A DNA stretch of 52,089 bases from a virus. This document shows positions 27,868 through 35,381 of this stretch, in pieces. The stretch covers positions 1 through 52,089 of the IMG/VR virus record IMGVR_UViG_3300000385_000004, one strand, 5' to 3'. The stretch's first letter is position 1. The number at the start of each line of letters is the position of its first letter. The notes beneath the pieces are model-generated. The model made no database searches and had not been told where the DNA came from. It saw nothing but the letters and a program-made list of their open reading frames with translations. The position numbers and the translations under genes are program-made.

Positions 27868-29199
27868 TTATACCTCCACAGATTCATCAGAATCGAATGC
27901 ACCAATTTGACTTGTAGTCGACTCTACTTCAGAGCTAATATTTGTAACTTCTCTTTCAACAGGAGTATCGATTTCAGGTGCCTTTGTTGATTCAGGTGTT
28001 TTACTTCCGGCTGTTGCAGTAGTAGAAAGACCACTGTTAAGATATACTTCAGAACCATCTCCTGCAATGATACCACCTGATGTTAAATAGAGATTACCGC
28101 CAGCAGAGTTGTATGTACGAGATCCAGAGTTTTTATGAAGCTCAGATTGTGTGTTTAAGAACATATTGCCAGTGGAATATCCACTTAATATACCATCAGA
28201 TGTTAGAAACATATCAGAACCAGACTTTAAGCTGAGATTATTGCCAGCATCAATCTTGATCTTTTGAGCTGATTTCAAATTAAAGTGTTCTGATGTTGCA
28301 GCAAGAGACATACGCTGTGCACCCATTTCAAAGCTTTCGCCAGCAGTTATACTCATCTTACCCCCAACATTGAGATTGTAATCACCTTTGACTGTATGAT
28401 TCATATCACCGTTTACTTGAAGAGTAACGTTCTTACATTCGAGTGCATATGCACCTTCAATATGAACTGTTCTAGAACCAGCAGTTGCTTCCATCATATG
28501 ACCTTCACTGTAGTAGTGAGAATCGCCAAACGATTTAATCTTAATGTTACCACTAGAATCGATTTGCATATGAGAACCAGATTCATGAGATATTACAATG
28601 AACTCTTCATCTTCTGCAATTTGGATATATGAGTTACTGTTACGGCTTTTCCATACCATATTTTTATGTGGCTCGGTTGCTGCCGGAACTCCAGGTTCTT
28701 CAATAGAAGGAGCAGAAGGAGTATTATCATCTTGCCCAGCGATTTGCTTTGCCGTTTGTGCAGAACCAAAAATCATCTTAGCTGCATTTTGTAAAACAAG
28801 CTGAGTTGTTTCAAGATCTTCACCAGCCATAATTTTACCAAGTGGAGGAATACCATACTGACGTAAAGCTTCAATAGAAAGATAGTCATCGGAGCTTCCT
28901 GTCCCACCTGGTAGCTCTAAGTTTTGACCAGGAATAATACCAAGAACGATAGGATGTTGAGCATCTCTTCCATCAATAAAGCAACCAAATACCCAATCTC
29001 CTGGCGCAGGTGTATTCACACCATAACCAAGATTCAGCACAGGAGCCCAAGGTAAATCTTCTGTAGGAACAAGATTTCTATCAGGTGAATGAATACCATA
29101 AGCTCGAACACGTACACGCCCTTGCTTGATAGCATCGTCATTTTTATCTACTGCTCCGACGTACCAAAGTACGTTATCAAATCCGTTAGATGAAATCAT
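27868..29199 (-). CDS. gp5: Baseplate central spike protein gp5-like, lacking a lysozyme domain
   Basis: A 443-residue protein. Residues 1-100 are the gp5 OB-fold: NVLWYVGAVDKNDD, then GRVRVRAYGIHSPD and PAPGDWVFGCFIDGRDAQHP. T4 gp5 next has a lysozyme domain; here there is only a linker of about 100 residues. From residue 190 the repeats typical of the triple beta-helix spike follow (MQIDSSGNIKIKSFGD, TLQVNGDMNHTVKGDYNLNV, KIKIDAGNNLSLKSGS). The trimer would puncture the outer membrane. Lytic activity appears to be moved to the adjacent gp27-like gene. It overlaps that gene by one base. Confidence 0.88.
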   Translation of the reverse strand: MISSNGFDNVLWYVGAVDKNDDAIKQGRVRVRAYGIHSPDRNLVPTEDLPWAPVLNLGYGVNTPAPGDWVFGCFIDGRDAQHPIVLGIIPGQNLELPGGTGSSDDYLSIEALRQYGIPPLGKIMAGEDLETTQLVLQNAAKMIFGSAQTAKQIAGQDDNTPSAPSIEEPGVPAATEPHKNMVWKSRNSNSYIQIAEDEEFIVISHESGSHMQIDSSGNIKIKSFGDSHYYSEGHMMEATAGSRTVHIEGAYALECKNVTLQVNGDMNHTVKGDYNLNVGGKMSITAGESFEMGAQRMSLAATSEHFNLKSAQKIKIDAGNNLSLKSGSDMFLTSDGILSGYSTGNMFLNTQSELHKNSGSRTYNSAGGNLYLTSGGIIAGDGSEVYLNSGLSTTATAGSKTPESTKAPEIDTPVEREVTNISSEVESTTSQIGAFDSDESVEV

Positions 29200-31139
29200 T
29201 AACTATTCCTTCTCAATGTATCATTATATGTTGCAATTGAATCCGCTCTTAGGTTTGAATACTGCCATGCTTCCCATGTTGGTCCAAGATGTGATAGCAC
29301 TCGATTGTCTAGGCCATTTGCAGCAATATAAGAATCATATGTTGAGAACCCATCAAGTGCTCCATAAGACTGATATCTTTGCCTAATCAGCTTAAGTGCT
29401 GCTCTATCTTGATTCTCTGGTGTCATTGGAACGTTAACACCGTTATTCATATCCAACCATGTTCCGTAAGTAAACTGATATCTACCTGCAGCCGTACTTG
29501 TACCACCTGGTCCAATAGTATTTGGATGGGGTTTAGTAGTATCAAACGAAGATCCGCCATTAAGAACAGCATAGTCACCGTTTGACTCCCGAGCTGCAAT
29601 TGCATTCAGTGTAGCCTTTTCTTCCGCAGTTAATCCTGCTGCTGCGGGATCAGTAGTAATTTGAGGTGTGCCAGTAGATAAAGTGCCTTCACCAGGTCCT
29701 CTAACATTTCCGGCGCCAGGTGCAGAAGTCCCACCACTCTCGGTATAAACACTTTCAGTTTGTGGACCATTTTCATAAGAATCTGCGCGTTCTGGTTGGC
29801 CATAAATACCGCTACGAGAAATCATAAGCTCTTGTATAAACTGATCACCACGAAAAATGTTTTCAATTGATTCAATTACATAACGGCCTGATCTTTCAAT
29901 ATCTATTTCACGATCTTCTTGATAGTTAATATCATACAATTTAAGTTCTATAAGATCACCAACTGTAATCTCATTTCTACCGTAAATGGTTACTTTAACC
30001 ATTTCATTTTGATGATGATATAGATTGACATTCTTTTGATTATAAGCTTTTGGATAAAATGTATCAGGTCTTAAATAATCCGGATCAGAGAATGTTTGTT
30101 CAGGATTCTTGTAATCTTTGAATACAAGAGTCTCAAGAGGATCATTCATATGTTCATCAACAAAATCTTTAGTATGTTTTGAACGAGTAGTATTATCACC
30201 GTCTGGATAACGATACTTTTGATATTCATCAAGATGGCGGTATTCAGTATATAGTGGAGTACGATTTAAAAAGTCAAGTTCAGTGGTAAGCTTATAATAA
30301 GCGCCATTACTCATATCTTGAATAGTATTAACATAGTTTGGATACTCGATATCAATGAGTGTCGACATCATTCGCAATTGACCATCTGGACTTTGATCAG
30401 CAAATTCTGATCTTACAAAAATTGGAACTCCACCTTCTCGATCTAGCTCTCCGCTAAACAATTCATAATCGTCTATAACCCAGCCAATAGTGCCAAAGTA
30501 AAATCCATCTTTAGATTCAAAGAAACGATATGTTTGAGATGCATATAGTTCATTTCCAGATATGGCTTTGCGAGTAAAGAAATGCATAGTTTCTTCTGCA
30601 GTGTAGTTTGGCACTACAAGCTTTTGATCACCATCTGTTTCTTGTACAAAAAACTCTTTATCTGATTCAAAGTAATCATTAAATACCGTATTAGCAAATT
30701 GGCTAATTGGCGCGCCGCTAAATGATCGGCGAATAGATACCCTATCCCCATAGAACTTTTCTTTTGAAACGAAAAAAATGTCATATTCATATACATTGTC
30801 TTTGTTTCCACTTGCAATCTTTACATTTGATATTGCATACAAGAAAAACTTAAGTGTAATACTATTTTGAAAGAAGTCAGTAATCTTAATTTCGATCTCT
30901 TCTTCACCTTTTAACCATCCATTTTTTTCGCCAATAAATTCATCAAGAACACGATCAGAATCAAATACCTTAGCAGTACCTTGGATATATCCAGTACTCA
31001 TTGACTCGGAAAAACTCCAAGTGTGAATAAGTCTCCATATATCTTTACTGTTTTCAGGGGTAGGAGTTTCTCCAAGCTTATAGATCTTGAAAGAATTTAA
31101 AACATATTCCCCAGCTTTACGTTTAAACGATTCCGTCAT
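29199..31139 (-). CDS. gp27: Baseplate hub gp27-like protein fused to a C-terminal lysozyme-like domain
   Basis: A 646-residue protein. Residues 1-430 fit a hub protein of the gp27 type: WRLIHTWSFSESMSTGYIQG, IEIKITDFFQNSITLKFFLY, then GDLIELKLYDI and SGRYVIESIEN. After a Gly/Pro linker, residues about 500-646 look like a phage lysozyme or lytic transglycosylase domain: TLNAIAARESNGDY with the likely catalytic Glu, KPHPNTI, and STAAGRYQFTYGTW, the lambda-endolysin (GH104-like) pattern. In T4 the lysozyme is inserted in gp5 instead. It is downstream of gp53 (17-base overlap) and upstream of gp5. Confidence 0.8.
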   Translation of the reverse strand: MTESFKRKAGEYVLNSFKIYKLGETPTPENSKDIWRLIHTWSFSESMSTGYIQGTAKVFDSDRVLDEFIGEKNGWLKGEEEIEIKITDFFQNSITLKFFLYAISNVKIASGNKDNVYEYDIFFVSKEKFYGDRVSIRRSFSGAPISQFANTVFNDYFESDKEFFVQETDGDQKLVVPNYTAEETMHFFTRKAISGNELYASQTYRFFESKDGFYFGTIGWVIDDYELFSGELDREGGVPIFVRSEFADQSPDGQLRMMSTLIDIEYPNYVNTIQDMSNGAYYKLTTELDFLNRTPLYTEYRHLDEYQKYRYPDGDNTTRSKHTKDFVDEHMNDPLETLVFKDYKNPEQTFSDPDYLRPDTFYPKAYNQKNVNLYHHQNEMVKVTIYGRNEITVGDLIELKLYDINYQEDREIDIERSGRYVIESIENIFRGDQFIQELMISRSGIYGQPERADSYENGPQTESVYTESGGTSAPGAGNVRGPGEGTLSTGTPQITTDPAAAGLTAEEKATLNAIAARESNGDYAVLNGGSSFDTTKPHPNTIGPGGTSTAAGRYQFTYGTWLDMNNGVNVPMTPENQDRAALKLIRQRYQSYGALDGFSTYDSYIAANGLDNRVLSHLGPTWEAWQYSNLRADSIATYNDTLRRNS

Positions 31140-31689
31140 TCAATAAATCTTTCAATTGCTCTTCTGCTCTTTTAGCATACTTCTTATCAACCAATTCTAT
31201 AGTTCTTCGGTCATCATTTAAACGAGATTCATAATCATAATATCTTACTGCAGACCAATCACCTTCAACAAGATTTGGATCAAGTGTGTAAGTGTCTGGT
31301 GAAATAATATCACCTTCAGCATTTGTGTAATGAATGATATTTTCGGTGATATTTGTATTTTGTGTCCAAGCAATAACTGCATCACCAGTTGTATTTGCTT
31401 GTGTTTGATACTTATCAATGATATATTTATCAAACTGTCTTGTGTTGAGTGGCCATTGGAAATATGGATCAATCATTCCAACTGACAAATAAACAAGCCA
31501 AGTATATCTTACACTATCATAGTAATAGTAAGCTATGTCTTCTGGTCTTTCTTCACTTTGAATGGTATATGGAAGAAATACGTATGGGTCATTTAAAATA
31601 GATTTACTAAAATCTACTCTTCTCGTAATATCTTTTACAAGCTCACCGGTGTGAGTGACATTAGGAAAGTTTTGAAAATATACAGCCAT
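31123..31689 (-). CDS. gp53: Baseplate wedge protein gp53
   Basis: A 188-residue protein (T4 gp53 is 196). The LysM-like wedge pattern is visible: VKDITRRVDFSKSIL, then YTIQSEERPEDIAYYYYDSV, RYTWLVYLSVGMIDPYFQWP and the loop that ends KYAKRAEEQLKDLLNDG. T4 gp53 has the equivalent 'GSPRPEELANAIYGNPQLYWVLLMCN..YDPYYGW'. It clamps wedges together through gp6, gp7 and gp25. It overlaps the gp48 stop by one base and the hub gene by 17, indicating tight coupling. Confidence 0.88.
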   Translation of the reverse strand: MAVYFQNFPNVTHTGELVKDITRRVDFSKSILNDPYVFLPYTIQSEERPEDIAYYYYDSVRYTWLVYLSVGMIDPYFQWPLNTRQFDKYIIDKYQTQANTTGDAVIAWTQNTNITENIIHYTNAEGDIISPDTYTLDPNLVEGDWSAVRYYDYESRLNDDRRTIELVDKKYAKRAEEQLKDLLNDGIV

Positions 31690-32618
31690 TAACGTGGTCC
31701 CTCACCTGATGTATTTGGATCATAGTAACCATTATAAGGCGTGCTTCTATTGGCAGAGCTTGAACCTGATGTTCTGATTTGAGCTTCTTGGAATGTAAAT
31801 GAAAGATTCACAATAGCTGGCTTACCACCCTCTACAAGAACATTTCCTTGTGGTGTATAATCAACAGTAAAGTTACTAATCATTCCAGGTCTTAGTTGTG
31901 GAAAGTATTCTTTTGCTACACCATTGAGACGAATCTTTGCGATGTCTGGATATTTTAAAATAGCTCTTTCGAGGCCAGGCGCATCTCCAAATCCTACAGT
32001 TTTTGGTAGAATATGCGATTTAATTTTCGCAATTATGTTTTTTAATAAATCAGATTCTTCAGCATTACGAGGTGCAAGTTGCCAACTAAATGTAAATTCC
32101 TTAAGACCAACACCATCAAAGTTAAGAGTTGTATGAGGGTTGATAGCTGTGCCTGTAGCTACATCAGCAGCAAGACTTAATTCGGGCGATAATGATAATA
32201 GATTTCGTGCAGCAAAACCAAGATAATCAGAATATACACTAAAATTACCAGAAGCAATGTTATCAGCAACACTTGCACCAGCTTGTTGTGCACCTTTAAG
32301 TGCATTTGATATTTTTTGATCTAAGCCACCGTCTGTAGCAGAACTAAATGCTCCAACGGCGAAAGCTCCGCCAGAACCAAGTTGTCCTGCTCCGATATCA
32401 ATACTATCAACGTCTACGAGTTGTTGAGGAAGAGGTAAAATAATTGCAGTTGTTGATCGACCAGATTGGTTTACACGCGAAAATGTTGCATTATAAGAAT
32501 AACGCATAAAGTCTAATACTAAAGCGTTTGGACCTAAGTCTCTTGGAAAACGATACAAGCCGAAATTCGTATCTTCTCGTTTTGTTCTCATTTCGACTGC
32601 GACTGGGTTGGACGCCAT
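31689..32618 (-). CDS. gp48: Baseplate tail-tube cap protein gp48-like
   Basis: A 309-residue protein (T4 gp48 is 364). It has a Gly/Ala-rich centre and the tube-initiator-like segment GLKEFTFSWQLAPRNAEESD followed by KNIIAKIKSHILP, then PGMISNFTVDYTPQGN and KPAIVNLSFTFQEAQI, matching the tube-protein fold in which 'l.F.l.P.n..Es..l..ii' is conserved. gp48 sits on top of the hub and, with gp54, begins tube polymerisation. It is the first gene of the large minus-strand late block, 38 bases downstream of a late promoter box. Confidence 0.82.
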   Translation of the reverse strand: MASNPVAVEMRTKREDTNFGLYRFPRDLGPNALVLDFMRYSYNATFSRVNQSGRSTTAIILPLPQQLVDVDSIDIGAGQLGSGGAFAVGAFSSATDGGLDQKISNALKGAQQAGASVADNIASGNFSVYSDYLGFAARNLLSLSPELSLAADVATGTAINPHTTLNFDGVGLKEFTFSWQLAPRNAEESDLLKNIIAKIKSHILPKTVGFGDAPGLERAILKYPDIAKIRLNGVAKEYFPQLRPGMISNFTVDYTPQGNVLVEGGKPAIVNLSFTFQEAQIRTSGSSSANRSTPYNGYYDPNTSGEGPR

Positions 32619-32630
32619 ATTAATGACCTC

Positions 32631-32638
32631 TATAAATA
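32631..32638 (+). promoter_or_regulatory. Late promoter box for the gp4-tape measure operon (TATAAATA)
   Basis: Exact TATAAATA on the plus strand in the 58-base divergent gap, 39 bases before the gp4 ATG. It is the only late box in the gap reading rightward and would serve the whole plus block up to the tape measure. Confidence 0.7.
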
Positions 32639-32655
32639 ATTGTTGAACTTATTTC

Positions 32656-32663
32656 TATTTATA
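32656..32663 (-). promoter_or_regulatory. Late promoter box for the baseplate operon (TATAAATA)
   Basis: Exact TATAAATA on the minus strand in the same divergent gap, 38 bases before the gp48 ATG. The two boxes face away past one another, so the transcripts' first 20-30 bases overlap in antisense. Confidence 0.7.
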
Positions 32664-32676
32664 TTGAAAAGAAGAA

Positions 32677-33117
32677 ATGGCATATAAAGGCAGATTTAAA
32701 CCAAAAAATCCCAAAAAGTATATGGGTGATCCGACCAATATTATTTATCGGTCGAGATGGGAGCTATTGCTTATGTCGTACTGTGACCGTCATCCTCATG
32801 TTGTCCAATGGGCATCTGAAGAAGTCGTGATTCCATATCGTAGTCCTATAGATGGTCGCATCCACAGATACTTTCCTGATTTTCTAGTAAAGCGTATAAA
32901 TAAAAAAGGAATAAAGGAAACAATTCTAATAGAGGTAAAGCCCGAGTACCAAACAGTACCGCCTCAAGTACAAAGTAGTAAGACTCAAAGATACTTGAAC
33001 GAAGTAAAAACATGGGGTGTTAATGAAGCAAAGTGGAAAGCAGCTCGTGAGTATTGTAAAGATCGTGGTTGGAAATTCGAAATATTTACCGAAAAACATT
33101 TAGGACTTAAGAAGTAA
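32677..33117 (+). CDS. gp4: Head completion protein gp4 (endonuclease-like)
   Basis: A 146-residue protein, closely matching T4 gp4 (150) through: MAYKGRFKPKNPKKYMGDPT, IIYRSRWELLLMSYCD, VVIPYRSPIDGRIHRYFPDF, then IEVKPEYQTVPPQ and NEAKWKAAREYCKDRGWKFE. T4 gp4 is needed to finish filled heads before tail joining. The pattern E (RSRWE), D (PDF), E-x-K (IEVKPE) is the PD-(D/E)XK/TnsA-like nuclease core, so a nuclease fold is likely. The start follows GAAGAA and a late promoter. The last base overlaps the next ATG region. Confidence 0.9.
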   Translation: MAYKGRFKPKNPKKYMGDPTNIIYRSRWELLLMSYCDRHPHVVQWASEEVVIPYRSPIDGRIHRYFPDFLVKRINKKGIKETILIEVKPEYQTVPPQVQSSKTQRYLNEVKTWGVNEAKWKAAREYCKDRGWKFEIFTEKHLGLKK

Positions 33118-33704
33118 TGGCAATTCTTTTCGACGAAATTCTTACTAAAGGTGTTCGAGCAGGACAAATACCTGCACGCGAACAAAAAGCACGTGAGTGG
33201 TATCGTGACGTCGCAAAAGATTTTCGAAAAGTAAATGAATCCGAATTAATGCGCGGTGATAAGTCAAGACTTACTGCACAGCCACAGGTTGGTTCGATGT
33301 ACATGTTTTATTATGATGCTAAACACAAAGATACATTGCCATATTGGGATAGATTCCCATTAATTTTTCCATTTAAGAAAGTACAGGGCGGGTTTCTTGG
33401 AATCAATCTCCATTATCTTCCACATCCTCTCCGTGCTAAACTTATGGATTCACTATATGATCTTACAACAAATGAAAGATACGACGAAAGAACAAAATTG
33501 AAACTCAGCTATGATGTATTGAACAGTGCAAGTCGTTTTAGATACTTTAAGCCATGTGTCAAACATTATCTTACAGGCCAACTCAAAAGTCGTTTTCTTT
33601 ATGTATATCCATCTGAGTGGGATATTGCTATGTTCCTTCCCCTCGAAAGATTTGAAGGCGCGGGAAAACGCAAGGTTTGGTCAGATTCAAGGAAAGCAAT
33701 CTAA
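33117..33704 (+). CDS. Conserved T4-like structural or assembly protein, unknown
   Basis: A 195-residue protein overlapping gp4 by one base and the next gene by one base. A distinctive section GSMYMFYYDAKHKDTLPYWD, FPLIFPFKKVQGGFLGINLH, then YLPHPLRAKLMDSLYDL resembles a small beta-barrel domain widely seen in myovirus genomes beside baseplate genes. It has a long basic helix at the N-terminus (AREQKAREWYRDVAKDF). No catalytic motif is visible. Context (between gp4 and gp54-like) points to tail or head completion. I cannot assign it to a T4 gene. Confidence 0.6.
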   Translation: MAILFDEILTKGVRAGQIPAREQKAREWYRDVAKDFRKVNESELMRGDKSRLTAQPQVGSMYMFYYDAKHKDTLPYWDRFPLIFPFKKVQGGFLGINLHYLPHPLRAKLMDSLYDLTTNERYDERTKLKLSYDVLNSASRFRYFKPCVKHYLTGQLKSRFLYVYPSEWDIAMFLPLERFEGAGKRKVWSDSRKAI

Positions 33705-34480
33705 TGTCGTTCAATATCTCAGAGTTTAGTTCTAAGCTAAATAAGTATGGACTTTCAAGAGACAACTTATTTCTTGTCACTATCACACCACCTGATCTTG
33801 GTGTTGATATGCCTGCACAAGACTTAAGATTCTTTTGCAATAGCGTTAACCTTCCGGCTCTTTCAATATCTGTTGCAGAAGTACAGACACAGGGATATGG
33901 TCTAGCTGAAAAGCGACCAACCGGCTTACCACTTGACAATCTCAACACAGTATTTATGGTTGATTCTACTTATCGCGTAAAAGAATTCTTCCATCGTTGG
34001 GCTCAGAGCATCGTAAACTATGACAATAATCGTGGATATAACTATGAATATAATCGTATGCTTCCTTATGAAACAGCATACAAAGATAGTTATGTTGGAA
34101 CGATTGAAATCATTGTTTATTCTTATAATGAACGTGATATCAAATACGTATACAAATTTGGTAATGCGTACCCTGTCGCTCTTGGAGAGATTACCACATC
34201 ATGGGAAAATAATGACAGTGTTATGGTGATGCCAGTACAGTTTGCATACGATAAGTATCAAGTAGACGGGCTAGGTCAATCAGTAAAATCCAATCGTATC
34301 AATTCCAGCCGAGGCTTCGGCGGCGGTGGTGTAGGTGGTTTTGTTACATCACTTGGAAACTTTGGTCAAGCACTTGATGCAATTGGTATTGATACACCAA
34401 TTCAAGATATCGTAAATCAGTATTCATCAGTAGCAAGCCGTATTAATAGCGGACTTGAAGCTGTAAGAGGAATTTTCTAA
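33704..34480 (+). CDS. gp54: Baseplate tail-tube initiator gp54-like
   Basis: A 258-residue protein from ATG 33704, which overlaps the upstream stop (TAATG); an upstream in-frame start is less likely. The N-terminus MSFNISEFSSKLNKYGLSRD and NLFLVTITPP is the opening of T4-like tube-fold proteins (gp19/gp54: '..f...l...g..r.n.F.v.i..P'). It continues with FFCNSVNLPALSISVAEVQT, then TVFMVDSTYRVKEFFHRWAQ and a final beta set ('yP..lg.i..sw...d.v...pv.faY..y'). Length and position next to the gp26-like and tape-measure genes favour gp54 over the main tube protein gp19 (about 163). Confidence 0.72.
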   Translation: MSFNISEFSSKLNKYGLSRDNLFLVTITPPDLGVDMPAQDLRFFCNSVNLPALSISVAEVQTQGYGLAEKRPTGLPLDNLNTVFMVDSTYRVKEFFHRWAQSIVNYDNNRGYNYEYNRMLPYETAYKDSYVGTIEIIVYSYNERDIKYVYKFGNAYPVALGEITTSWENNDSVMVMPVQFAYDKYQVDGLGQSVKSNRINSSRGFGGGGVGGFVTSLGNFGQALDAIGIDTPIQDIVNQYSSVASRINSGLEAVRGIF

Positions 34481-34498
34481 ACAATATGGAGTTACACA

Positions 34499-35203
34499 AT
34501 GGGTTTACCTAAAATTCAACAACCGCTTTTTGAACTGACAGTACCATCAACAGAGAAAAAAGTAAAGTACAGACCCTTTACGGTTAAAGAGGAGAAGATC
34601 CTTTTAATTGCTCAAGAGTCTAAGGACATTGATCAAGTGATTCTTGCTATCAAACAGATTATAGGTAATTGCGTTGAAGATGTTGATGTAGATACACTTG
34701 CAATGTTTGATCTTGAATATATGTTGATCAACATCCGTGCCAAATCTGTAAGCAACGAAATTGAGTTTGCGATTAAAGATCCTGACACTGATGAACGTAT
34801 TGAAATGGCTTTAAATATTGAAGATATTCAAATTAAGCGAGATCCGAAACATAATAAACTCGTAAAGATCAATGATGATATTACTCTTGAAATGGCCTAT
34901 CCAAGAATTGATCAACTTAAGAGTATTGCAGAAGTAAATGAGAAAGATCGTGAAGTTGTATTGTTTGATATGATGATGGGTTGCATTAATTCAGTTGTAC
35001 AAGGTGATCAAATTTACAAGCTTAAAGACTTTAGTGAACAAGAGGTTGAAGAGTTTATCGGAAGTCTTTCATCGTCTAACATATCAGATATTAAAACATT
35101 CTTTGACACTATGCCGGTTCTTCGTTATGAAAAGAAATATAAGCTTAAAGACGGAACAGAAAAGACATTTGTCGCGGAGGGTACAGAGACTTTTTTTATC
35201 TAG
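34499..35203 (+). CDS. gp26: Tape-measure chaperone / baseplate hub protein gp26-like
   Basis: A 234-residue protein ending at TAG 35201. Its features fit T4 gp26-like chaperones: KVKYRPFTVKEEKILLIAQE near residue 22 and VDVDTLAMFDLEYMLINIRA, similar to the 'F.lEyl...irakSvG' pattern of hub assembly proteins, followed by a split beta region. The gene lies immediately before the tape-measure gene, the classic location of G/GT-type tail chaperones, and its 3' end contains a frameshift signal giving a longer form. It starts ATG 34499. Confidence 0.75.
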   Translation: MGLPKIQQPLFELTVPSTEKKVKYRPFTVKEEKILLIAQESKDIDQVILAIKQIIGNCVEDVDVDTLAMFDLEYMLINIRAKSVSNEIEFAIKDPDTDERIEMALNIEDIQIKRDPKHNKLVKINDDITLEMAYPRIDQLKSIAEVNEKDREVVLFDMMMGCINSVVQGDQIYKLKDFSEQEVEEFIGSLSSSNISDIKTFFDTMPVLRYEKKYKLKDGTEKTFVAEGTETFFI

Positions 35204-35370
35204 CGCTGAGCCATACGAGCCTTCATGTTTATTATAAGAACGTTTTTGCTTTGGCTCAGCATCATAAATATCAAATAAGTGAGATAGAAAATCTGTTACC
35301 ATTTGAACGAGACATTTATGTGGATATGCTTCTGGCATATATTGAAGAACAAAAAGAAAAGAATAAGTAG
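34499..35370 (+). CDS. Frameshift-extended form of the gp26-like chaperone (G-T type fusion)
   Basis: If ribosomes slip -1 on T TTT TTT at 35191-35197, translation continues for 57 codons to TAG 35368, giving a 290-residue product. The extension reads YLALSHTSLHVYYKNVFALA and continues to ENLLPFERDIYVDMLLAYIE; 'PFERD.Y...L' is the look of the T-domain of tail chaperone fusions. The extension has no ATG until codon 44 and no ribosome-binding site, so it is unlikely to be an independent gene. Such double products bind tape measures in lambda-type tails; a T4-like equivalent is inferred. Confidence 0.75.
35191..35260 (+). promoter_or_regulatory. Programmed -1 ribosomal frameshift signal
   Basis: A slippery heptamer T TTT TTT (35191-35197) in the gp26 reading frame is followed by a 7-nt spacer and a perfect 9-bp stem: GCTGAGCCA at 35205-35213 pairing with TGGCTCAGC at 35252-35260 (38-nt loop). 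The gp26 stop TAG lies in the spacer. Heptamer, spacer length and stem are all as expected for a -1 shift. Confidence 0.82.
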
Positions 35371-35381
35371 AGAGAAGTCAT

